DNA of 64,000 nt from Deltaproteobacteria bacterium. Its GTDB lineage: Bacteria; Desulfobacterota; Binatia; HRBIN30; CADEER01. The DNA is taken from positions 396,273-460,272 of the forward strand of contig JAJCZJ010000088.1 in NCBI GenBank assembly GCA_029262455.1. The letters run 5' to 3'. The notes beneath the pieces were generated by a model. It had not been told where the DNA came from, did no database searches, and saw nothing but the letters and a program-made list of their open reading frames with translations. The translations under genes were made by a program, and so were the position numbers. How positions within the stretch are numbered: the first letter of the stretch is position 1; each line of letters starts with the position of its first letter. This document shows, in pieces, positions 55,200 through 63,217 of this stretch.

Positions 55200-57107
55200 C
55201 TATTCGGCGAGGCGCTGAATCCGGGGGCTCCCAGCAAGCGCACGGACTTGAAGGGCCCAGTCCGGCGCTTCACTACGGGACGCGTCGAAGCATTTTTCAT
55301 CGCGGCTGATCGGGATGACGTAGCCGTCGTCGTCGCCGCGGTCGCGAAGCCACGCGGCCAGAATGGTCGTGCCGTCGACCTCCTCTGCTTTGATACCGCG
55401 GGGCTTTGCCTGGTTGAGTTGTTCGGAGACGAGATGGATCAAGGCGGGCAGGTCGGTGGTCTCGTCGAGTTGGGTGCGAGCCAAGAGGCGTCCGTGGACG
55501 ACCAGGTAGAGTAGGTGCGAGGCCCCATCGGCGGTCGGCTGTACGACAGCGAAATGGTGCTGCTCCACGACCCATCCCATCTGTCTGTGCCGCTTGCGTA
55601 AGTGGTGTAGCAGATCGATGTCGCGCTGGACCCGTGCAGCGGATTCGAAGCGTAGCTGCTGGCTCGCCGCTTCACGTCGTTCTTCCAGAGCTTCGAACAC
55701 CGAGGTTTCACCGTCGTCAAAGAAATTGAGGAACGCTGCGACCTGCGAGCGGTAGCCTTCGGCGTCTGTGCCCAGGTTGCACGGCCGTGTGCAGTTGCCA
55801 ATCTGACCTTGGAAGCAGACGGGCACGTCCGGAGCGGGTCGCAGAGTGCCGGTGCAGGTGCGTAGTCGAAACGCGCGCGTCAGTGTGTCGATAGCGCGCT
55901 CCGCATGAGAGCGGCTGCGAAATGGTCCGAAGTATCGGGCGCTTCGCCCGGACGGTCGCGTCGCGATTGAAAAGCGGGGAAAATTGTTCGCGACCGTGAG
56001 TTTCAAGTAGGCAATGCGCGGCAGATGTTTGCGCAATACGTTGTACGGTGGCTGACGCGCGCGGATCAGCTCCGCCTCGAGCAGCGATGCCTCGAGTTCC
56101 GAGCCGGTTTCCTCAACATCGACCGAGCGAATGTTGCGAATGAGATCGAGTGTCTTGCGGCTGTGCCCCTTGCTGTTGCTGAGATAGCTCGAGACGCGCT
56201 GGTGCAGATTGCCGGCCTTGCCGATGTAGAGGAGCTCGCCGTCCTGATCCGTAAACCGGTAGATCCCGGGACCGCGCGGCAGACTCGCGACGGCGCTGCG
56301 CGGCAGCATGCAGAAGAAGCGCCGCCCATCGCTCGCCAGACCCTGGTAGTCGAGCGCCTCTGCGACGGTGAGTACGCCGCGTTTCGGCAGCGCGTCGAGA
56401 AAGTGAAACAGCACCTCCGCAGTCATGCGCGCGTCGCCGAGGGCCCGGTGCCGATCGACGCAGGGGATGCCAAAGTGGCCCGCTAGCGCGTCGAGCCCGC
56501 GGCGCCGCAATGTCGGCAGCAGGCGTCGAGCCAGCCGTAGGGTACACAGAAAGTTGCTCGTCACCGGACGGTCGAGGACGGCGCGCGAAGCCGCGTCGAG
56601 GAAGCCGCGATCAAAGCGAGCGTTGTGTGCAACCATCACATGTTCGCCGGCGAACCTCGCGAAATCAGGAAGGGCCTGGCGAATCCGCGGCTGCCCTGCC
56701 AGCATTTCGTCACTGATTCCCGTCAGCCGCGTAATGAAGCGCGGCAGAGGACGCCCGGGGTCTACGAGGGTCTGAAAGGTATCGACAACGGTGCCGCCGC
56801 TGATCTTTACGGCGCCGATTTCAATGATCGATTCACCTTGTGACGGGGCGCCACCGGTGGTTTCGAGATCGACGACCACGAACGTTGCGTCTTCGAGCGG
56901 CAGTACCAAGTGTTGGTGGATCGCGGCCCGCCAGCGCAGCCGTTGTTCGTCGAAGGCAAAGCGGCTGTCGCCGCCCAGCATGGTCTGGAGAAACCTTGGC
57001 CCCAGGGAGGTGTCGGAGCCGGGCCGAGTGAAGATCAGTCCGATCAACTCTTCCGCAGTCGCTCCGGAAGGTCGTCCGGACAGGTATTGATGAATCGCAT
57101 CACGCAT
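55200..57107 (-). CDS. DnaQ-type exonuclease fused to UvrC/Cho-type nuclease
   Basis: A 635-residue fusion. The N-terminal DEDDh 3'-5' exonuclease has VVDLETTG, HNARFD and HRALGDA, as in DNA polymerase III epsilon. After about 285 residues comes a GIY-YIG nuclease (GPGIYRFTDQDGELLYIGKAGN), a Cys-rich segment (CTGTLRPAPDVPVC, CTRPC) and a UVR-like helix pair. This is the same order as Cho-like proteins but with a longer exonuclease. It should incise and trim damaged DNA. ATG 57107 is preferred; the long upstream Arg-rich stretch is not family-like. It converges on the FG-GAP gene. Confidence 0.9.
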   Translation of the reverse strand: MRDAIHQYLSGRPSGATAEELIGLIFTRPGSDTSLGPRFLQTMLGGDSRFAFDEQRLRWRAAIHQHLVLPLEDATFVVVDLETTGGAPSQGESIIEIGAVKISGGTVVDTFQTLVDPGRPLPRFITRLTGISDEMLAGQPRIRQALPDFARFAGEHVMVAHNARFDRGFLDAASRAVLDRPVTSNFLCTLRLARRLLPTLRRRGLDALAGHFGIPCVDRHRALGDARMTAEVLFHFLDALPKRGVLTVAEALDYQGLASDGRRFFCMLPRSAVASLPRGPGIYRFTDQDGELLYIGKAGNLHQRVSSYLSNSKGHSRKTLDLIRNIRSVDVEETGSELEASLLEAELIRARQPPYNVLRKHLPRIAYLKLTVANNFPRFSIATRPSGRSARYFGPFRSRSHAERAIDTLTRAFRLRTCTGTLRPAPDVPVCFQGQIGNCTRPCNLGTDAEGYRSQVAAFLNFFDDGETSVFEALEERREAASQQLRFESAARVQRDIDLLHHLRKRHRQMGWVVEQHHFAVVQPTADGASHLLYLVVHGRLLARTQLDETTDLPALIHLVSEQLNQAKPRGIKAEEVDGTTILAAWLRDRGDDDGYVIPISRDEKCFDASRSEAPDWALQVRALAGSPRIQRLAE

Positions 57108-57334
57108 CGGCCGAATCGCAATAGCAGATTTCCGCGCGGGGCGAAAGTTCTGCGAAACTTCGGTGATGGGTGACTTTGATTGAAGCGGACGGGAGCAGCC
57201 GGGTACCGGGAAAGCGCGGCGGCGCCGAGCCGCGTGCAACTCCGGCGGGTGGTAGCTGTGACACGACTTGGCCCCGGAAAGGCTCGGCGGCGCCGCGACC
57301 CCAACTTCGCTCCGGTTGCGCCGAGCTCAGAAAC

Positions 57335-57733
57335 TTAGTTCGCGGCGGCAAGGGTGACATGCAGACCAATGCCGGCGTTTTGAAGGTGCATGAAATCGGC
57401 GTCGGTCGTTAGAATATCCACTGAATGGGCCAAGGCGTAGGTTGCGATCAATAGGTCCAGAGTCTTGATCGTCATACCACGCTGCCGAGCCAGTGCTCCG
57501 AGAGCGCCTGCTTCCTCCCACAGGGAATCTGGTTGGGACAATACATGGCATCCGGTCATCAGGTGAAGGATGCGGCGACCGTCGATATCATCGCGGAGTC
57601 CGCGTCTGATCTCCGTCACCACGGGCCCGCAGATCGTCGCTTCGTTGGATTCGAGTAGTGCGTCGACGCGGTCGGCACAGGGCGCATTGCCGCGAAAAAA
57701 CTCAACCCAGGCGGATGTGTCGACCAGTGTCAG
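57335..57733 (-). CDS. vapC: VapC-type PIN-domain toxin, CTG start
   Basis: A 132-residue PIN ribonuclease toxin, paired with the antitoxin gene directly upstream. The acidic active site is Asp5 (MTLVDTSAW), Glu41 (VVTEIRRG), and Asp in KTLDLLIATYA and TTDADF. The frame upstream of LVDTSAW has no ATG, GTG or TTG before a stop, only CTG codons. CTG at 57731-57733 overlaps the antitoxin TGA (CTGA) and has GAGGAA 9 nt upstream, so it is the likely start. A GTG at 57622 would drop the first catalytic Asp. Family knowledge: VapC cleaves RNA, often initiator tRNA or rRNA. Confidence 0.85.
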   Translation of the reverse strand: MTLVDTSAWVEFFRGNAPCADRVDALLESNEATICGPVVTEIRRGLRDDIDGRRILHLMTGCHVLSQPDSLWEEAGALGALARQRGMTIKTLDLLIATYALAHSVDILTTDADFMHLQNAGIGLHVTLAAAN

Positions 57734-57927
57734 CGGCGAGTTTCCTCGAGGTTGAGGTCAAAATCCACCTTGCCTCGAAGTTGGCGTAGCGCCGAGCGTT
57801 TCTCACGTTGCTCGATCTCTCGGAGCCCCTCGATAATGGTCGGCGTAATTCCCTTGCCGGTTAGCCTCATCGCATTCTCGAGCGTTGCTGCCGGAATATT
57901 GACCGTGACTTTCTTTACCGAATCCAT
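57730..57927 (-). CDS. vapB: VapB-type antitoxin
   Basis: A 65-residue antitoxin. The N-terminal ribbon-helix-helix part (VTVNIPAATLENAMRLTG) binds DNA; the C-terminus (LRGKVDFDLNLEETRR) should wrap the PIN active site. ATG 57927 is preferred over ATG 57945, because the promoter inferred at 57936-57964 would place the transcript start right at 57927-57929, giving a leaderless or nearly leaderless mRNA. The stop overlaps the toxin CTG start. Confidence 0.88.
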   Translation of the reverse strand: MDSVKKVTVNIPAATLENAMRLTGKGITPTIIEGLREIEQREKRSALRQLRGKVDFDLNLEETRR

Positions 57928-57933
57928 CGTTTT

Positions 57934-57964
57934 ACCATATATCACGATGGTAATATATGGTCAA
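57934..57964 (-). promoter_or_regulatory. vapBC promoter and operator
   Basis: A perfect inverted repeat ACCATATAT (57934-57942) and ATATATGGT (57953-57961), 10 nt apart. On the minus strand TTGACC (57959-57964), a 17-bp spacer and TATATG (57936-57941) form a sigma-70-like promoter inside it. VapB binding would block transcription, the usual autoregulation. Confidence 0.75.
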
Positions 57965-58002
57965 TTTCTCCATACTCCATAAGCATTCGGTGAAGTGTAA
58001 GG

Positions 58003-59101
58003 CTACGAAGTCTGCTTGAGGTACTCCTCGATGAATTGATCGAGGTCGCCGTCGAGGACGGCGTCGGTGTTGCCGGCTTCGACGCCGGTTCGATGGTCTT
58101 TGACCATGCGATAAGGGTGCAGCACGTACGAGCGGATCTGGCTGCCCCAGGCGATATCCTTCTTGGTCTTCTGCAACTCGTCGAGCTGTTCTTGCTTCTT
58201 CTGCATCTCGTGCTCGTAGAGGCGTGCGCGCAGGACCTTCAAGGCAGTGGCTTTGTTCTTGTGCTGGGAGCGCTCGTTCTGACAAGCGACGACGATCCCG
58301 GTCGGAATGTGGGTCAGTCGTACGGCGGAGTCGGTCTTGTTGACGTGCTGTCCTCCAGCGCCGCTGGCGCGATACGTGTCGATCCGCAAATCTGATTCAT
58401 CGATTTCGATTTCGACGTCGTCTTCGACCTCGGGAAACACAAAGACAGAAGCGAAGGAGGTGTGACGTCGGGCGGCCGAGTCGAATGGCGAGATCCTCAC
58501 CAGTCGATGGACGCCCGCTTCGCACTTCAAATAACCGTAGGAATAGGGACCGTTGATGGTGAAGGTCGCGCTCTTGATTCCGCCGCCCTCGCCTGGCTGG
58601 TGCTCGATCATCTCGGTCTTGAATCCGCGCCGCTCGCACCAGCGTAGATACATTCGCAGCAGCATGTCGGCCCAATCTTGGGCCTCGGTACCGCCGGCGC
58701 CTGGATGAACCGTCAGGATCGCGTTTCCAGGATCGCGCTCGCCGCCCAGCAGCCGCTCGAGCTCGAGCCGCGCCAGTGCTTCGTCGATTTCGCGAATCTT
58801 GGCCTCCGCCTCAGTCGCCGCATCTTGCTCTTCCTCGGCGAGCTCGACATAGACCTCCGCATCCTCGATCTCGGCACCGAGCTTGCGCCAAGCTTCCAGC
58901 GGACCATTGATCAACGATCGCTCTTGGAGAGTTTCCTGGGCTGCCTCGCTGTTGTCCCAGAACCCCGGGGCCGCAGCGGCCTCGTCGAGCTCTGCTAGGC
59001 GCTTTTCGCGTGTAGGGAGGTCAAAGGTACCTCCCGAACGCATCCAATCGCTCGGTCAGAGCGGCGCAACGTTCTTTCAGTTCGGCTAGCTCGATGGCCA
59101 T
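58003..59101 (-). CDS. prfB: Peptide chain release factor 2, with programmed +1 frameshift
   Basis: Release factor reading UGA and UAA stops. The gene starts at ATG 59101 (MAIELAELKERC...) and meets an in-frame UGA at 59021-59023. The site is GGGAGG-TAC-CTT-TGA-C, matching the E. coli frameshift site: a Shine-Dalgarno-like GGGAGG, then CUU UGA C. After +1 slippage at CTT the product is 365 residues, the E. coli length. GGQ is in GAGGQHVNKTDS, and the RF2 anticodon-like SPF is in RISPFDSAARRH. Low RF2 lets the ribosome shift, giving autoregulation. Confidence 0.95.
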
Positions 59102-59199
59102 GAGGCAGCGATATTACCCGCTGGAATCGAACGCAAGCCGGGGCGTGGTCCCAAATGCGGATCTTGTGTCGACAACCTCCCGTGCGCTCCTAGAATGGA

Positions 59200-60594
59200 T
59201 TGGTGGAAGTCGTCGGCAAATCGGAACCGTCGCTGGTCGAGTGGGTGGCGGAAGATGAGCGTCAGCTGCAGCTCGAGCAGCTCCGCGTCATTGAAAAAAC
59301 CAGCGTACCTGGTGTCGCTGCTTGCGGCGTTGGTGGGCTGGGGGTGGTCGCCTATGCATTGTTGTGGCCGGCGCCCGAAGACTCGCGCGGCCCGTTGCTC
59401 GTGGTTGCTGCGTTCGCTTTGGCGATGGCCGGAGTCTGGAGCTTGGCGATATGGTTCTGCCGTACCGGCAACATCCGCGGGGCATTCACGACCCAGCTGA
59501 TCGCAAACGCCGTCGTCAGCGCGTTCATTTTCATTTTCATCGAGCGCGGCGCGGTTCTGGCGATGTTGGCCGCATTCGTTGGAATGAGCGTCGGAGCAAT
59601 GATCGTTGAGGAGCGGGCCTTACGCCTCGCGGGGGCACTGACTGCAGTTGTCGTTTTGGGTGCTGCTGGGGTCCATGAGATGCAACTCGTAACGCCGATC
59701 GTTCTGCCCCCGATCCTTCTCTATTCCGCCGTTGCGGTCGGAGTGATTGCAGGATTTCGAACGCCGGTAGACGCGTTTCGAATGTTTGGCGAACACCTTA
59801 AGCTGTCGCGCGATAGGGCCTTGGCGAGCGAGCAAGACCTGCGCCGCGAGCGTGATCGCGCGGACGCGCACGCGCGCGAGTTGAGGGATCTTTCGCATGT
59901 CGTCTCGCACGACCTGCGAGCCCCGCTCATCAACATCGAGGGATTCTCGGCGGTGCTGCATGATGCGGTCAATGAGTTCGACGAACAGGTTCGAGACTCG
60001 GATGAGAAGACGAAATCGGCGTGGGATGCGAAGCGGGTTGAGATCGGTGAGGCGCTCCATTTTATTGCTGGTGGTACGAATAAGATGGGCTCGCTGATCT
60101 CGGGGTTGCTCGAGCTGGCGCGGATCGAGACCAAGCCGTCCGATGATCAGGCCGTGTTGTTGAATCCTCTCTTGGAGGAGATCGAGGCGTCCATCAAACA
60201 CCAGATACGGGAGCGAGACATCGAGCTAGCGATCGACCCCTTGCCTACGATCTTCGGCGATCCCCTGCGCGTTGGCCAGGTCTTCGGCAACCTCATCGAC
60301 AACGCCGTGAAGTACATGCCGGAGCGTGCTCCGCGGACGATTCAGGTGTCGTGCGACCAAGGTGAAGATGCTTTTGAGTTCGCTGTATCGGACAGCGGCC
60401 ATGGTATCCCAGAAGAAAGTCGCGATGCGATCTTCCGGCCCTTCAAGCAGATTGATCCGGGTGGCGGTGCCGTTGGCGATGGCCTCGGCCTCGCCGCTGT
60501 GAAAAAGATCGTCGAACGAAGTGGTGGCCGGATTTGGGTGGAAGACGCACCGACAGGGCCGGGCGCCAGCTTTCGATTTACGTGGCCGCGTTAG
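59200..60594 (+). CDS. Membrane sensor histidine kinase
   Basis: 464 residues. About five to six membrane helices (residues 40-185) are followed by a coiled linker, HisKA with the phospho-His near 236 (VVSHDLRAPLINI), and HATPase (NLIDNAVKY, DSGHGIP, GDGLGLAAVKK). It resembles phytochrome-like/CphA-type HisKA kinases. No periplasmic domain is visible, so it may sense a membrane-borne cue. TTG 59200 or GTG 59203 starts are possible. No response regulator is adjacent. Confidence 0.88.
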   Translation: MVEVVGKSEPSLVEWVAEDERQLQLEQLRVIEKTSVPGVAACGVGGLGVVAYALLWPAPEDSRGPLLVVAAFALAMAGVWSLAIWFCRTGNIRGAFTTQLIANAVVSAFIFIFIERGAVLAMLAAFVGMSVGAMIVEERALRLAGALTAVVVLGAAGVHEMQLVTPIVLPPILLYSAVAVGVIAGFRTPVDAFRMFGEHLKLSRDRALASEQDLRRERDRADAHARELRDLSHVVSHDLRAPLINIEGFSAVLHDAVNEFDEQVRDSDEKTKSAWDAKRVEIGEALHFIAGGTNKMGSLISGLLELARIETKPSDDQAVLLNPLLEEIEASIKHQIRERDIELAIDPLPTIFGDPLRVGQVFGNLIDNAVKYMPERAPRTIQVSCDQGEDAFEFAVSDSGHGIPEESRDAIFRPFKQIDPGGGAVGDGLGLAAVKKIVERSGGRIWVEDAPTGPGASFRFTWPR

Positions 60595-60604
60595 CAGGGC
60601 GTAC

Positions 60605-61759
60605 CTATCCGTGAACGGCGTTGGCCATTCTCTCCAGGACTTGCGTGAGGATGGCGCGCGAAGTTGCGAAGTTAATTCGTACGAATCCATCGCCATCCGG
60701 TCCAAATGCCCGGCCGTCTGACAATGCCACACACGCCCTTTCCAAGAAGAAGCTGTAGGGGTCGGGTGAGAGATCGAGATCGCGACAGTCTACCCATGCA
60801 AGGTACGTCGCTTCCGGAGTCCGGTGTTTGGTGTCTGGAAGATGGTCGCGGAGGAAGTTTGCAACGAACTTCCGGTTGTCGTCGAGGTACGCCACAGTCT
60901 CGTCGAGCCAAGCTTGCCCCTCGCTCCAAGCGATCGCAGTCGCCGCGAGCCCGAGGCTGCTGATTCCACCGCGCGCGTGCGCGGGGATCTCGTTGAACCT
61001 TGTCTGCAAGGAACCGCTTCCGAATACAGCGACCGCGCAGCGCAGGCCGGCGATGTTGAAGGCTTTCGTAGCCGACGTCAGGGTTACTGTTCGGGATGCC
61101 ATCTCGGGGGATACCGTTGCGAACGGAATGTGCTCGGCACCGGGGTAGATCAGATCGGCGTGGATTTCGTCGCTGCAAACAATCAGGTCGTGCTCCAGGA
61201 CGATGTCGGATAGCGTTTCGAGTTCGGCCCGGGTGAAGACTCGTCCGGTTGGGTTCTGCGGATTGCAGAACAACAGCAGCCGGGTGTCACGGTCGATTTG
61301 GCCGCGCAGTTGATCGAAGTCGATCCCATAGCGACCGGTCGTTGAGACCAGAGGGTTTGCGACAAGGTGGCGCCCCGTATCTGGGACGGCGTGCAAGAAC
61401 GGTGGATACACCGGCGTTTGCACGATAGCGCCTTGGCCACGTTCACTGAATGCGAGGAGCGAGAGGTAGAGCCCCTGTACGACGTCGGTCAAGACTTCGA
61501 CGCGTTCGGGATCGATTTCCCAATCAAACTTTCGCTGCATCCGTTGAGCGAAGATGGCAGCCAATTCTTGCGGATTATCTTCGCGCGGATAGCCAATATC
61601 GCCGATCGCAATCGTTTCGTCGAGCAGCTGCTGGATCGGTGCGCATACAGAGAAATCCATGTCCGCGACCCAGGCTGGAAGCACTTCGGGCGAATACTGC
61701 GACCATTTCTCGCCGCGTCTCCGGCGCAGGTTGGCGATCTCGATGTCGTCGTATCGCAT
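60605..61759 (-). CDS. MalY/PatB-type PLP aminotransferase/C-S lyase
   Basis: A 384-residue fold-type I PLP enzyme. The PLP lysine is in TSATKAFNIAGLR, with NPQNPTGRVF and SDEIHADL. MalY/PatB members act as cystathionine beta-lyase or other C-S lyases. The substrate is inference. ATG 61759. It converges with the sensor kinase gene and lies 5 nt downstream of the ybeY stop, so it may share that operon. Confidence 0.9.
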   Translation of the reverse strand: MRYDDIEIANLRRRRGEKWSQYSPEVLPAWVADMDFSVCAPIQQLLDETIAIGDIGYPREDNPQELAAIFAQRMQRKFDWEIDPERVEVLTDVVQGLYLSLLAFSERGQGAIVQTPVYPPFLHAVPDTGRHLVANPLVSTTGRYGIDFDQLRGQIDRDTRLLLFCNPQNPTGRVFTRAELETLSDIVLEHDLIVCSDEIHADLIYPGAEHIPFATVSPEMASRTVTLTSATKAFNIAGLRCAVAVFGSGSLQTRFNEIPAHARGGISSLGLAATAIAWSEGQAWLDETVAYLDDNRKFVANFLRDHLPDTKHRTPEATYLAWVDCRDLDLSPDPYSFFLERACVALSDGRAFGPDGDGFVRINFATSRAILTQVLERMANAVHG

Positions 61760-61763
61760 CGTG

Positions 61764-62189
61764 TTACGGCTGCTGTTTCTCGAGTCGTTTGATCATAGCG
61801 CGCTGCTTGCGAAACATGCTCCGCGCGTCTTTCGCCGATCGCTCATGGTCGTAGCCGAGCAAATGGAGAAAGCCGTGAACCAAGAGCGTCCTTACCTCGC
61901 AAGCCGGCGTCACGCCGTGCTCGCGAGCCTGCCGAATTGCCGTCTCGAGAGAGATCACCACGTCGCCGAGCAACCCCTCGCTGCCGTCCATTGGAAATGC
62001 CAGAACGTCGGTCGGCTGATCCTTCGCGCGGTAGTCGCGGTTGAGCAATTGGATCTCCGCGTCATCGACCAACGCTATGCTGAGTTCGCTCGCTGGCGCC
62101 AGGTAAGCCACGAGAGAGGCCCCGTCGGCTTGCACCTCGCGTATCCGCACACCATTGCGCCGGCAACGCGATACCGCGAACGCCGGCAA
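61764..62189 (-). CDS. ybeY: Endoribonuclease YbeY
   Basis: A 141-residue zinc-dependent endoribonuclease for rRNA maturation and ribosome quality control. The metal triad is HGFLHLLGYDH and the N-terminal motif DYRAKDQPTDVLAFP is conserved. The likely start is TTG 62189; the frame extends a little further upstream but contains no ATG. phoH lies 35 nt upstream on the same strand, a very common pairing. Confidence 0.93.
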   Translation of the reverse strand: MPAFAVSRCRRNGVRIREVQADGASLVAYLAPASELSIALVDDAEIQLLNRDYRAKDQPTDVLAFPMDGSEGLLGDVVISLETAIRQAREHGVTPACEVRTLLVHGFLHLLGYDHERSAKDARSMFRKQRAMIKRLEKQQP

Positions 62190-62224
62190 CCTAATTTCCC
62201 GTTCGTACAGTTGGGACAGCCATC

Positions 62225-63205
62225 CTATTTGCCTTCGTCGGGAGCATTGTCTTTCGACGCGCGGTCGTAGGCCGAAATGATTTCGCGCACCAGGCGGTGG
62301 CGAACCACGTCGCGCTCATCGAAGTCGCAAAAAATGATGTCGGGGACATCGGCGAGGATTCTTTGGACCTCTTTCAAGCCCGACATCCGTCCGTTCGGTA
62401 GATCGATCTGCGTGACGTCGCCGGTGATGACCGCCTTCGATCCATAGCCGAGCCGTGTCAGGAACATCTTCATCTGTTCGCTGGTCGTGTTCTGCGCCTC
62501 GTCGAGGATCACGAAGGAGTCGTTCAGGGTGCGCCCGCGCATGAATGCGAGCGGCGCGACCTCGATGACGCCGCGCTCGAGCATTTTTTCGGCCTTTTCG
62601 AAATCGACCATGTCGTGCAGAGCATCGTACAGAGGCCTTAGGTACGGATTGACCTTTTCCGCGAGATCACCCGGCAGAAAGCCGAGCTTCTCGCCGGCTT
62701 CGACGGCTGGTCTTGCGAGAATCATGCGCGCGAAGTTACCGCGCACGACCTCGGCTACCGCCATTGCCATCGCCAGATAGGTCTTGCCTGTGCCGGCCGG
62801 CCCGATGCCAAAGACGACGTCGTAGTTGCGGATCGCGTCGATGTAGGACTTCTGTGCTGTGCTCTTGGGCGTGACGACGCGCTTTTGCGACGTGATGTAG
62901 ATCGAGTCGAGAAAGATGTCGGCGAGGTTCGCGTTGCGATCGCGGCTGAGAATCCGAATCGCGTAATCAATGTCGCTGGCGTAGACCGGGTAGTCGCGGG
63001 CGAGCAGTGCATCGATCTGCTTCAGCACCCGTTCGGCGAGCTCGCGTTGGATATCGTCGCCGGATATCAGCAAGGAGCGCTCGCCTAGCCCGATGCGAAC
63101 ATCGAGAGCTCGCTCGATGGCCTTTAGGTTCTTGTCTTCCTGACCAAGCAGATCGTTGAATCGCTGGTCGTCGTCGAAGCGAACCTCGGTTGTTTGATCA
63201 GTCAC
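62225..63205 (-). CDS. phoH: PhoH-family ATPase
   Basis: A 326-residue PhoH/YbeZ-type ATPase, probably a helicase-like partner of YbeY. Walker A is GPAGTGKTYL, Walker B FVILDEAQN, and the N-terminal part is KH-like. It lies between alaS (12 nt upstream) and ybeY (35 nt downstream), a frequent arrangement in RNA-metabolism operons. Confidence 0.95.
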   Translation of the reverse strand: MTDQTTEVRFDDDQRFNDLLGQEDKNLKAIERALDVRIGLGERSLLISGDDIQRELAERVLKQIDALLARDYPVYASDIDYAIRILSRDRNANLADIFLDSIYITSQKRVVTPKSTAQKSYIDAIRNYDVVFGIGPAGTGKTYLAMAMAVAEVVRGNFARMILARPAVEAGEKLGFLPGDLAEKVNPYLRPLYDALHDMVDFEKAEKMLERGVIEVAPLAFMRGRTLNDSFVILDEAQNTTSEQMKMFLTRLGYGSKAVITGDVTQIDLPNGRMSGLKEVQRILADVPDIIFCDFDERDVVRHRLVREIISAYDRASKDNAPDEGK

Positions 63206-63217
63206 AGCGATTGGTGG

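Noticed and set aside
57217..57293. Imperfect GC-rich inverted repeat upstream of the DnaQ-UvrC gene
   Set aside because: The arms have mismatches in the centre, the loop is long and there is no T run; chance GC palindromes are common here.
57335..57622. VapC starting at GTG 57622
   Set aside because: It would remove the first catalytic Asp and the conserved LVDTSAW start of PIN toxins.
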